DNA from: a virus
DNA length: 26,679 nt
Reading direction: 5' to 3' (one strand)
IMG/VR virus record: IMGVR_UViG_3300025168_000553
Location: 1-26,679 of that record
The position numbers and the translations under genes are program-made. Below, piece after piece: positions 16,825-23,040 of the stretch; the stretch's first letter is position 1, and each line of letters begins with the position of its first letter. Below the pieces are notes generated by a model. It had not been told where the DNA came from. It saw only the letters and a program-made list of their open reading frames with translations, and made no database searches.

Positions 16825-18957
16825 TTACGCGTTGGAAGCCTTAACTATAACTTGACTTAGTGCTTGAGCTGAACCTGTATTCTGTGTTAGTCTGGTTATA
16901 AACCTATTAATGTCGACTTCCGTAGTGTCACTACCACCCTCTAATTTGATTGTTCCCTCAATTAAAACTTTACCTCTTTGCCCACCTGACGAACCTTGTC
17001 CACCGTACGCATTTTCTATGTTTGTGGTTCTATTATTTATTGCTTGGGCTTCACTCATAAGGCCAGTACCACCAATAATTAAATCATCTTTATTAAATTT
17101 TATTGGCTCCTCTCCAGGTCTTAATATAAAATCATCTACTGGAATACCTAATTTACCGAACCCGTCTTTAAGGATTTTTGACATAGGTTCGGTTGCTCTT
17201 GCGGCTATCTCTTCTAATATTAATTTTTTCTCCGCAGCTGTTACAGCTCCAGACGTATCCATTAATTTTTCTTTTTCTGCAGCGGTAGGACCCATGTCCT
17301 TAGGCATTGATTCTGCAATCATCTGTGATATAGTTTGTACATCCGCATTACCTAATGCTTTTTGTCCACCCGACATTCTTAATTGTTCCCTAATAGCTGA
17401 TTCTATACCAGCTAGGTATTGATTTGTTTTTTCGGATACTGTTATCTGTTGGTCATAGAAGGCCTCATCTGTCATGTTTGCAGATGTTAATTCTGATATC
17501 ATCTCTGGTGTTAAATCTTCAACATCCATCATTTTATCTATACTAGGTATCTTAACTTGTGCTACACCACCTTTACCTATTGTAGCTAGAGACGCGATTA
17601 GGTCTTTTGATTCTTCTGGTATATCAGCCCCAAACTGGTCAAATACATTTGCCCTCCTCGCCGATTGTATGGCTGTATCTGCTAGTTCTTGGTACGACAT
17701 ACCCATTTGTTCCGCCATGGCTTTTAACTGTCGTCTCTGGTCTGGAGATATAGAGAACTTTCCTTTCTCTTTATCAAAATGTACAGCTGCGGCAGCGGTA
17801 TCAGCAATTGCATCTTGTAAACCTTCTAGGTCGTTAGTAGCCATATACATTAACTTAAATGGGTCAGCTAAATCACCTACAGCACCCCCGATTACTTGCA
17901 TATTTGCTGCAAAATCAATTGCCCCTTCTGGGTCAAAGAATTTATCAGCTAAACTTGTTACTTTACCCATTTCCAACCCAAGGATTTGTCCCTTTGCTGC
18001 CATTCTAGATAAACCTTCAATTCCACGGTCAAATCCGTATGTGTTCACTAGTTTTAGTTGGTCACTAGCAGTACCTATGTAAGCTTCCATAACAACCCCG
18101 AACTCCCTACCAGTTTGTAGTATTTCTGACATGGCACTATCGGTATTATTAACTTCACCCATAGCATCTTTTAGGTTCATACCTATACTATCAAAAGCTG
18201 CTCCAAATTTACCAGCGTCAAAACCTTTTAATGTTTTAGCTAATAAACTTGCTCTTTTTAGGGTTTCTTGTGGAATTCTCATATTCCTACCAACCTCAGT
18301 GGTGATACTCATGAAAGTTTTAAGAACTGCGTTTGCTCTTATCCCAAACTCAGAGGTAGCGTCGGCAGCAGCATTAATATCTTCAATCATGTCTACCTGT
18401 TGAGCGTTGGTCACCCCTAAGGTTTTAGATATGTCTACTCTTAGGGTATCTTCTAATGCAAGTAAGGAAGTTATTTTATCAATATTAGCCGCAACATCTA
18501 TAGTACCAGTTCTCATTTGACCAATCATGTTTAACATTTCTTCCATGTCAGCTACTGATAGGTCAGAAGCTGGTACTTTGTCTGTTGATAGTGTCTTTAG
18601 TGTTCTAGCTATTTCCTTCATTGGTCCGGAACCTGTAATTTCCCTCTCAGACCTTTTACCCAATACATCCGCTATTGCTTTATCTATCCTTTTTTCTATC
18701 TCATCTTCTTGGTCTGGAGTAAATGTTACGAATGACGGTATCGGGTTTTCTATACCTAATTTTTCCGCTATCTTTCTGGATAGTCGGTTTCCTTCTTTAC
18801 CTAATTTATTAATAGATTTTTTTCTGTCTTGGTATGTTGGTTCGTCTTTGGTATTAAAGACACCTATGGGAACTCCCAATTCTGGGTGAGACGCAAGATA
18901 AGACCTGGAACCAGATAATATTCTTTCTACTAAAAGTTGTATTCTAAAATTTAACAT
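16825..18957 (-). CDS. Tail tape measure protein
   Basis: Sets tail length and occupies the tube lumen until DNA ejection. Predicted 710 aa, mostly helical and alanine-rich. The central region has the typical tape-measure look: KTLKGFDAGKFGAAFDSIG, then GLEMGKVTSLADKFFDPEG, then IDFAANMQVIGGAVGDLAD. The C-terminal part DFILRPGEEPIKFNKDDLII plus GGTGL is a motif I know from tape measure proteins of T4-like phages, followed by a short beta-rich end. At about 0.15 nm per residue the length predicts a tail near 105 nm, close to T4 (gp29, 590 aa). The gene lies directly downstream of the chaperone pair, the classical order for long-tailed phages. No strong transmembrane stretch is evident. A TATTTATA box is 14 nt upstream of the ATG. 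Confidence 0.85.
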   Translation of the reverse strand: MLNFRIQLLVERILSGSRSYLASHPELGVPIGVFNTKDEPTYQDRKKSINKLGKEGNRLSRKIAEKLGIENPIPSFVTFTPDQEDEIEKRIDKAIADVLGKRSEREITGSGPMKEIARTLKTLSTDKVPASDLSVADMEEMLNMIGQMRTGTIDVAANIDKITSLLALEDTLRVDISKTLGVTNAQQVDMIEDINAAADATSEFGIRANAVLKTFMSITTEVGRNMRIPQETLKRASLLAKTLKGFDAGKFGAAFDSIGMNLKDAMGEVNNTDSAMSEILQTGREFGVVMEAYIGTASDQLKLVNTYGFDRGIEGLSRMAAKGQILGLEMGKVTSLADKFFDPEGAIDFAANMQVIGGAVGDLADPFKLMYMATNDLEGLQDAIADTAAAAVHFDKEKGKFSISPDQRRQLKAMAEQMGMSYQELADTAIQSARRANVFDQFGADIPEESKDLIASLATIGKGGVAQVKIPSIDKMMDVEDLTPEMISELTSANMTDEAFYDQQITVSEKTNQYLAGIESAIREQLRMSGGQKALGNADVQTISQMIAESMPKDMGPTAAEKEKLMDTSGAVTAAEKKLILEEIAARATEPMSKILKDGFGKLGIPVDDFILRPGEEPIKFNKDDLIIGGTGLMSEAQAINNRTTNIENAYGGQGSSGGQRGKVLIEGTIKLEGGSDTTEVDINRFITRLTQNTGSAQALSQVIVKASNA

Positions 18958-18971
18958 ATAGATGTTTTATC

Positions 18972-18979
18972 TATAAATA
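18972..18979 (-). promoter_or_regulatory. TATTTATA box upstream of the tape measure gene
   Basis: Sense-direction TATTTATA followed by GATAAAA, ending 14 nt before the tape measure ATG at 18957. It starts 1 nt after the stop codon of the chaperone extension ORF. No -35 box seen. Confidence 0.5.
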
Positions 18980-18980
18980 C

Positions 18981-19193
18981 TTAGAATCTGTTTTTACTTT
19001 TATTATTAGCTTGCTCAATCGCTTCATTTTTCTTATCAAATTCTTCTATTAAAGAATTTACATAAAAACGTCTTTCAAAGGTTGGCATTTGTAATAAATC
19101 GGAATAAGAGAGGTGTAAATGACGCATTAGGTGGTAAAACTCTTTCAAGAGGGCATTCCTATATGCCGTAGAAAGGACGAAAAAACTCAACAC
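18981..19193 (-). CDS. Tail assembly chaperone extension (probably made by +1 frameshift)
   Basis: A short frame whose first 35 nt overlap the end of the 252-aa chaperone gene in the +1 frame. As a free-standing gene it would need the GTG at 19193, inside the upstream coding region and with no ribosome-binding sequence, or an internal ATG. The helical, charged protein (YRNALLKEFYHLMRHLHLSY, then LLQMPTFERRFYVNSLIEEF, then a Lys/Asn-rich end) looks like the second half of a tail assembly chaperone, equivalent to lambda T in gpGT or to T4 gp51-type factors. Its place between the first chaperone frame and the tape measure gene is where such extensions occur. The aromatic, conserved-looking sequence argues for a genuine coding region. 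Whether it is made as a fusion or separately is inference. Confidence 0.72.
   Translation of the reverse strand: MLSFFVLSTAYRNALLKEFYHLMRHLHLSYSDLLQMPTFERRFYVNSLIEEFDKKNEAIEQANNKSKNRF
19159..19193 (-). other. Candidate programmed +1 ribosomal frameshift window
   Basis: Both frames are open here between the +1-frame TAA (just upstream of 19193) and the 0-frame TAG at 19161-19159. The run GAG TTT TTT CGT (19188-19177) allows tRNA-Phe to slip from TTT to TTC, entering the +1 frame at GTC. The 0-frame stop ATA TAG G 21 nt later is a second possible slip or pause point. The fusion would be about 312 aa. A -2 shift would reach the same frame. Confidence 0.5.
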
Positions 19194-19917
19194 CCAATGA
19201 AATCCTTACTTTCATTTCTTCTCCTGATGGTGTTGTTGTTGGTATATTAAGGTCTAGTGATGGTGTGTTATCTCTGATAACTTTCCTGATTTGTTGTGCG
19301 TCTATAATAGGCATTGTTTGAATGAATTGTGCTATTGTCATTCTATCTCTAACACCGTCAATTTCTTTAACCATCATTTCTAATTGTTTAGTCATGTATG
19401 GTGTTTGTGGGTCATTTTTGTACTGAGCGTTTATTTCTGTTAGTTTTTGTTCGTCTTGTGGTGAAATAAAAGATAGTTTAGCTTTTTTATTAGATTTTTC
19501 TAGTAAGAACTCAAACTCCATATTTGTGTCCAATTTAACACCAATATCTTTAGTTCTCAAAACAGATAGGTCTAATTTTGTCTTGAATGGTTCTTTGGTT
19601 TTTTTGTCCACCAATTCAACTTCGTACTCACTACCAAAAGCAGTATTTCTTAAAAATATTAGTATAGCTTCTTTATCACAAGACGGTAATTGTCCAGATG
19701 TAATATCTTTATCTAAAACCTTTCTATCTATTAAAGAATCGACTAATTTACCAGTACTTAAAAGTGCTTGTGAAGATAAAAGATTTTCATCTGAAGCATT
19801 TAGATACGTTACCTTCACTGTTTTTTTACCGTTAGTAAATATTCCTTGTGATGGTAAAGTAACCACGTCATAAGGTAGTAGTGTATCGTTATTTGGTGTT
19901 AAATTATCCTCTAGCAT
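19159..19917 (-). CDS. Tail assembly chaperone / baseplate hub factor, T4 gp26-like
   Basis: 252-aa protein of the T4 gp26-type family (the 'T4 baseplate' family, to which many tail chaperones of T4-like phages belong). Recognisable features are the N-terminal LPSQGIFTNGKKTVKVTYL strand pair, the central LPSCDKEAILIFLRNTAFGS then EYEVELVDKKT (about 90-115), which is the most typical segment, and a helical C-terminal half (QDEQKLTEINAQYK to TIAQFIQTMPII). It probably binds the tape measure protein before tube polymerisation. It follows the tube gene and a terminator, and the chaperone extension overlaps its 3' end in the +1 frame. The start ATG is preceded by a very AT-rich leader without Shine-Dalgarno sequence and without an exact TATTTATA (the nearest is TATTTACA). 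Confidence 0.82.
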   Translation of the reverse strand: MLEDNLTPNNDTLLPYDVVTLPSQGIFTNGKKTVKVTYLNASDENLLSSQALLSTGKLVDSLIDRKVLDKDITSGQLPSCDKEAILIFLRNTAFGSEYEVELVDKKTKEPFKTKLDLSVLRTKDIGVKLDTNMEFEFLLEKSNKKAKLSFISPQDEQKLTEINAQYKNDPQTPYMTKQLEMMVKEIDGVRDRMTIAQFIQTMPIIDAQQIRKVIRDNTPSLDLNIPTTTPSGEEMKVRISLGVEFFRPFYGI

Positions 19918-20080
19918 ATTATTAATTTAGTTTATATATTATATATTGTAAATATATTAATTATTATTTTATGTAATAAATTATATAATATATTATTATT
20001 TACGCATTAAGTAATATATAATTATTAATTTAAAGTAAAGTCTTTAGTTGGGGGAGATATTAACATCTTTAATTAGACAT
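19918..20080 (-). promoter_or_regulatory. Extremely AT-rich intergenic leader upstream of the chaperone gene
   Basis: The largest gap on the minus strand. Positions 19921-20040 hold only 9 G/C in 120 bases. It contains several TATA-like strings, including TATATTTACAATATATAA close to the chaperone ATG, that could be a promoter. At 20055-20068 there is a near-palindrome AGATATTAACATCT beside a GGGGG run, which stands out in this background and could be a protein-binding site. No open frame of note is seen. Since a terminator lies just upstream, a promoter for the chaperone/tape-measure unit is expected here. Confidence 0.45.
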
Positions 20081-20106
20081 AAAAAAAGTCCTCGTGTGAG
20101 GACTTT
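20081..20106 (-). terminator. Intrinsic terminator after the tail tube gene
   Basis: Minus strand: 9-bp stem AAAGTCCTC / GAGGACTTT around a 4-nt ACAC loop, running directly into a T tract (seven T in total, shared with the stem foot). It lies about 23 nt after the tube stop codon. Tube protein is needed in many copies, so ending its transcript here fits. Confidence 0.88.
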
Positions 20107-20128
20107 AATTTTAGTTATAAAAATTTTA

Positions 20129-20617
20129 TTAGTAAACTAATATACATCTGTCTGGACGTAATGTAGCTGAAATTGTCGCTAGACCATCATCACTGTAACC
20201 TAAACTATCAAAGTTAACATCAGTTAAGAAGGTACCCTGCATAATCCACTTTTCCACAACTACTCCGGTTGGGTCTAGTAACTCTAAGTCTATATTTTTC
20301 TTATACCCTGCAGCGTAACCCATTCTACCTGTTACTGATTCTGCGTGTAATCTTACCCACTCCATTAACGCTTGTGCCGCGGATGGACCGATAGGGTCTC
20401 TAAATGTCACATTAACTGTGTTCCATGTAAATCTACCAGCTACGTAAGTAGAGGTGTTAAGAAACGGTACTTCTACAGAGTTAATAGTAACCTGTGGTCT
20501 TGAAGTACTTTCTACATACCATTCGTTAATTCCCAAAGAAGAGTCGAATCTTAGAATAAACCTATTCTTTTTCTTCGGTTCATAAGGTATAGGCATTTTC
20601 ATCAATAAGTCAGCCAT
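20129..20617 (-). CDS. Tail tube protein, T4 gp19-like
   Basis: Polymerises as stacked hexamers to form the inner tail tube through which DNA passes. Length 162 aa, nearly identical to T4 gp19 (163 aa). Family pattern visible: MPIPYEPKKKNRFILRF at the N-terminus, then the beta-strand region (WYVESTSRPQVTINSVEVPF), the GRFTWNTVNVTFRDPIGPSA segment with AALMEW-like helix (AQALMEWVRLH), and C-terminal strands (GTFLTDVNFDSLGYSDDGLA, ISATLRPDRCIL). It has its own TATTTATA box and is followed by a strong terminator, so it can be transcribed as a single-gene unit, appropriate for a major virion protein. The 36-nt leader after the box is A-rich without Shine-Dalgarno. Confidence 0.93.
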   Translation of the reverse strand: MADLLMKMPIPYEPKKKNRFILRFDSSLGINEWYVESTSRPQVTINSVEVPFLNTSTYVAGRFTWNTVNVTFRDPIGPSAAQALMEWVRLHAESVTGRMGYAAGYKKNIDLELLDPTGVVVEKWIMQGTFLTDVNFDSLGYSDDGLATISATLRPDRCILVY

Positions 20618-20653
20618 ATCTTTTTAATTTTTTTTTTACTTTTTTATTATACC

Positions 20654-20661
20654 TATAAATA
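20654..20661 (-). promoter_or_regulatory. TATTTATA box upstream of the tail tube gene
   Basis: Sense-direction ATATTTATAGGTATA, ending 36 nt before the tube ATG, within the 66-nt gap after the HAD gene. The flanking string ATATTTATAGGTATA is shared with the site at 6053-6060. No -35 hexamer at 17 nt. Confidence 0.5.
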
Positions 20662-20683
20662 TACGGGTAATTAAAAAAATGTT

Positions 20684-21538
20684 TTAATTTGCTTGTTTTA
20701 GTACTATTTTATTCATCCCACCTTCAGATGTGTCATAAACAACAAAATCTACATCTGGAAATTCTACTTGTAAAACCTCTTTAATAAAAGGTACTATAGC
20801 GTTTATATTACCTAAATCGTCATCACTAAAACCCACAGATAGTTTTTCTGTACCACTATATACCATTTCTGAAACTTTTTTAACTATATTAGACACATAG
20901 TCTCTTAAAGCTATTTTTTTGTTTTCTTCAGGATTTGCGGCAGAACCACCCTCCAAACCAAACTTATCAGTAAATATTTTAGATGTTACTGGGTGATACT
21001 CGTGTGAGTCTAAATATGTTTTTAATATTTTTTCCGGTGTTTCCCCGTCTAATTCTGGGTTAGTTTGTTGTATATTATCAATCATCCTACCTAATTCTTC
21101 TTCATTAAAAGTATTGGATATAACTAGGTCCATACCCTTTCTTAGGGCTGTTGGGTTGTGTCCTCTTGCTGTGATTATGGATATTGGATTTGCGTAGATT
21201 AGAGCCTCTTTAAATTTATCGAAAGAGGGAGCGAAAGAATTGGTTTCTAGTGCTTTCCCTAAATCAGATAAAAATGACTCGTCGTTAATAAAGTTATCAA
21301 AAGCTCCTTCTCCTAATTTATAGTTTTTATTGTCCCTGACCATAGCAAACTCTTCGGTACCAACCTCTGTGGGTGCCCAACCATCATCAGACCTCTTTAA
21401 CATCTTTATTGTTGTTGGCATTTTAAGGATGTTATCATCCCAATCAAAACTATAAGCTCGTATATAGTTATTCTGTTCATCCAAGATAACCCCAATCATT
21501 TTTAATTGTTTTTCCGTTATTAATATTTGTTGTGACAT
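20684..21538 (-). CDS. HAD-superfamily phosphohydrolase-like protein with N-terminal tag
   Basis: 284 aa. HAD motif I is AYSFDWDDNIL, with the nucleophile candidate Asp32 and acid/base Asp34. Motif II is SIITARG (Thr123). A lysine for motif III may be Lys207/Lys208, and motif IV is VGFSDDDLGNI (Asp239-Asp241). All the residues for Mg-dependent phosphoryl transfer seem present, so it is likely active, but the substrate is not evident. The N-terminus carries ILITEKQLKMIGVIL, a short amphipathic helix also found in the two small neighbours at 22643 and 23041. It lies between the plus-strand island and the tube gene. The ATG at 21538 is only 4 nt from a TATTTATA box. If that box is a promoter, the mRNA would be leaderless or translation would begin at Met14. 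Confidence 0.8.
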   Translation of the reverse strand: MSQQILITEKQLKMIGVILDEQNNYIRAYSFDWDDNILKMPTTIKMLKRSDDGWAPTEVGTEEFAMVRDNKNYKLGEGAFDNFINDESFLSDLGKALETNSFAPSFDKFKEALIYANPISIITARGHNPTALRKGMDLVISNTFNEEELGRMIDNIQQTNPELDGETPEKILKTYLDSHEYHPVTSKIFTDKFGLEGGSAANPEENKKIALRDYVSNIVKKVSEMVYSGTEKLSVGFSDDDLGNINAIVPFIKEVLQVEFPDVDFVVYDTSEGGMNKIVLKQAN

Positions 21539-21542
21539 ATAA

Positions 21543-21550
21543 TATAAATA
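21543..21550 (-). promoter_or_regulatory. TATTTATA box in the divergent intergenic region
   Basis: Exact match to the recurrent 8-mer, 4 nt before the ATG of the HAD gene on the minus strand. The spacing is shorter than at the other sites. Seen from the plus strand it reads TATAAATA, 44 nt before the lipoprotein gene. Least certain member of the set. Confidence 0.35.
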
Positions 21551-21558
21551 CCAATTAA

Positions 21559-21590
21559 TTTGGTTTAATCGTTTTTATTACTTATCTTTG
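21559..21590 (+). promoter_or_regulatory. Bacteroidota-type promoter for the plus-strand island
   Basis: TTTG (21559-21562), 20 nt, TATCTTTG (21583-21590). This matches the known Bacteroidota housekeeping promoter, -33 TTTG and -7 TAnnTTTG, at the usual spacing. The -7 box ends only 4 nt before the lipoprotein ATG at 21595, so the transcript may be leaderless or nearly so. It is the only clear match to the host consensus that I noticed in the window. Confidence 0.75.
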
Positions 21591-21594
21591 TAGT

Positions 21595-22167
21595 ATGAAA
21601 AATATTATAAAACTATTATGTGTCCTAGTGTTGGTGTCTTGTGAAAAAGAACCCTTCTATATTCCTTGTAATAACTCCCAACCAACAACACAAAATCCAT
21701 CACAACCAAACAACGAAGAATTTATAGATGGCTGTTGGTTATTAAAGGGTGGTAAGATGTATATGGAAAACCTGGAGACTTTAGAAGTTACTGAATTACC
21801 ACACTTTATGGTTAATGACACAAGTAGTTTACGTTATGGTAATCCTATGTATGAATTTGAGGTTGTCATTAGAAACTCCACGTCTTGGTGTTTTAATCTA
21901 CCCCCAAACATCCCAGGTATGGGTGATTTTGTACTAAATGGGGACAGTCTAACACCTTATGGGTTATCTGTTACGGGAAGTAATATTACAGTAACTGAAC
22001 CTTTAGTGGGTGGTTACCTATTACTTGGTGGTTCTGGTAGACCAATACTATATGAGGTTGTTGATTTTGGGGAGAATATCATTATGGTATATGTCCAAGA
22101 AAGTTACGAAAATATAAACGGATATAACCACAAATACTACTCTAAACTTAAATTTAAAAAATACTAA
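21595..22167 (+). CDS. Secreted lipoprotein of unknown function, 190 aa
   Basis: Exported lipoprotein: MKNIIKLLCVLVLVSC is a type II signal sequence with a lipobox ending LVSC, so Cys16 would be lipidated. The residues after it (EKEPF) are charged and may act as a surface-export signal of the kind described in flavobacteria (inferred). A Gln/Asn/Pro/Thr-rich linker (about 22-40) precedes a beta-rich domain starting DGCWLLKGGKMY and ending YYSKLKFKKY, which has a faint lipocalin-like rhythm. I cannot name a family. It is on the opposite strand to all phage genes, with a host-type promoter, and is coupled to the next gene by a 1-nt gap. Infection-related roles such as receptor masking against superinfecting phage (compare T5 Llp) are a hypothesis. 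Confidence 0.85.
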   Translation: MKNIIKLLCVLVLVSCEKEPFYIPCNNSQPTTQNPSQPNNEEFIDGCWLLKGGKMYMENLETLEVTELPHFMVNDTSSLRYGNPMYEFEVVIRNSTSWCFNLPPNIPGMGDFVLNGDSLTPYGLSVTGSNITVTEPLVGGYLLLGGSGRPILYEVVDFGENIIMVYVQESYENINGYNHKYYSKLKFKKY

Positions 22168-22168
22168 A

Positions 22169-22579
22169 ATGAAAAAAATATATTCCTTACTACTGTTCTT
22201 TTTACCTATTATAGTAAACTCTCAAACTATGCAACTATATCAAAAAAGTTTTGTGATTGAGACCAAAAAACCTATGGAATCTTTAGATTACCAACAACCA
22301 ACCCTTAGTTATTTGTACACACTTAGTGTTGATACTGTTAATGGTGAAGTTTTTATACATAGAAATGATTTAACTAGTAACTGTGTTGAGGACGTGTCTT
22401 TTAAAATAACTGGTGAGTCCACTGATTATTTTAATACAACGTATACTCTTTATGATAAATCACAACAAAAAGACGGTTTTCTTGTCATATCTGGTGGTGA
22501 TTTAGTTATATTTGGTTTTTTTAACGACACAGCCAAAAAATATGTTGGGTTTATGGGGTATGTTAAAAATATTCTATAA
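22169..22579 (+). CDS. Small secreted protein with signal peptide, 136 aa
   Basis: MKKIYSLLLFFLPIIVNSQ is a Sec signal peptide. Predicted cleavage after Ser18 leaves an N-terminal Gln, a common pattern in Bacteroidota. The mature protein (about 118 aa) is beta-rich (LSYLYTLSVDTVNGEVFIHR, FLVISGGDLVIFGFF) with one Cys; no known domain recognised. It begins 1 nt after the lipoprotein stop (TAA A ATG), so the two are probably co-translated and may act together at the envelope or periplasm. A bidirectional terminator follows. The plus strand, promoter type and secretion signals set this pair apart from its neighbours and suggest acquisition from a host or another mobile element. Function unknown. 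Confidence 0.82.
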   Translation: MKKIYSLLLFFLPIIVNSQTMQLYQKSFVIETKKPMESLDYQQPTLSYLYTLSVDTVNGEVFIHRNDLTSNCVEDVSFKITGESTDYFNTTYTLYDKSQQKDGFLVISGGDLVIFGFFNDTAKKYVGFMGYVKNIL

Positions 22580-22598
22580 CTTTATGTTACTAAATAGA

Positions 22599-22620
22599 AA
22601 AAGGTCCATAAGGACCTTTT
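22599..22620. terminator. Bidirectional intrinsic terminator between convergent genes
   Basis: 9-bp perfect stem AAAAGGTCC / GGACCTTTT with a 4-nt loop (ATAA). T tract on the plus side TTTT, on the minus side TTTTT. It is 20 nt after the plus-strand island and 23 nt after the stop of the minus-strand 131-aa gene, so it can end both. Confidence 0.87.
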
Positions 22621-22642
22621 AATATATAATATAAACTTTAAC

Positions 22643-23038
22643 TTATTTTTTTCTTTGTTTAATAACTTTTTCTATAATATTAATAAGTTGACTTTCCGTT
22701 AATTTTAAACTTTTCTTTTTAGATTCGCCCATTCTTTGTTTTCTAATGTCTGAATCCACACCAACAACTCTAGATTTTCTACCATCAAACTCATCTCTAT
22801 CTTCGTGGTCCATTTTTTTGTAACCTTTATGACCTTCTTTGGTTTCCATTTCATCCATTTCCATTTCATCCATGTCATCCTCCTCCTCAACATCATCCTT
22901 TTCAAGGAGTTCTTTATATTTGGCGGAAGGTGTACCCATTAATGGAAATATTTGACCTACGCCATTAGATAAATTTTCTTTAACTAATTTTTCTATTAAA
23001 TCTACTAACTCAGATTCTTTTAATGTAATTTTTTTCAT
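22643..23038 (-). CDS. Charged protein with helical tags at both ends, 131 aa
   Basis: Unknown function. Two related amphipathic helices bracket the protein: ITLKESELVDLIEKLVKE at residues 4-21 and LKLTESQLINIIEKVIKQ near the C-terminus. Between them is a disordered acidic part (VEEEDDMDEMEMDEMETKE, about residues 50-68) and a mixed charged His/Lys/Asp part. No signal or membrane segment. It starts 2 nt after the 196-aa gene ends, so they share a transcript. The sequence looks like a scaffold or prohead-core-type protein (T4 core proteins are also small and highly charged), and the location below the sheath gene fits a virion-assembly role. That is inference from composition and place. Confidence 0.75.
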   Translation of the reverse strand: MKKITLKESELVDLIEKLVKENLSNGVGQIFPLMGTPSAKYKELLEKDDVEEEDDMDEMEMDEMETKEGHKGYKKMDHEDRDEFDGRKSRVVGVDSDIRKQRMGESKKKSLKLTESQLINIIEKVIKQRKK

Positions 23039-23040
23039 TT

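Noticed and set aside
17474-18082. 202-aa plus-strand open frame (and 170 aa at 16910-17422)
   Set aside because: Antisense to the tape measure gene, whose composition produces long mirror frames. The protein has no recognisable domain and there is no plus-strand signal upstream.
22705-22905. 66-aa minus-strand frame rich in Met, Trp and Lys
   Set aside because: Shifted frame inside the 131-aa gene, with composition typical of reading GA-rich DNA out of frame.
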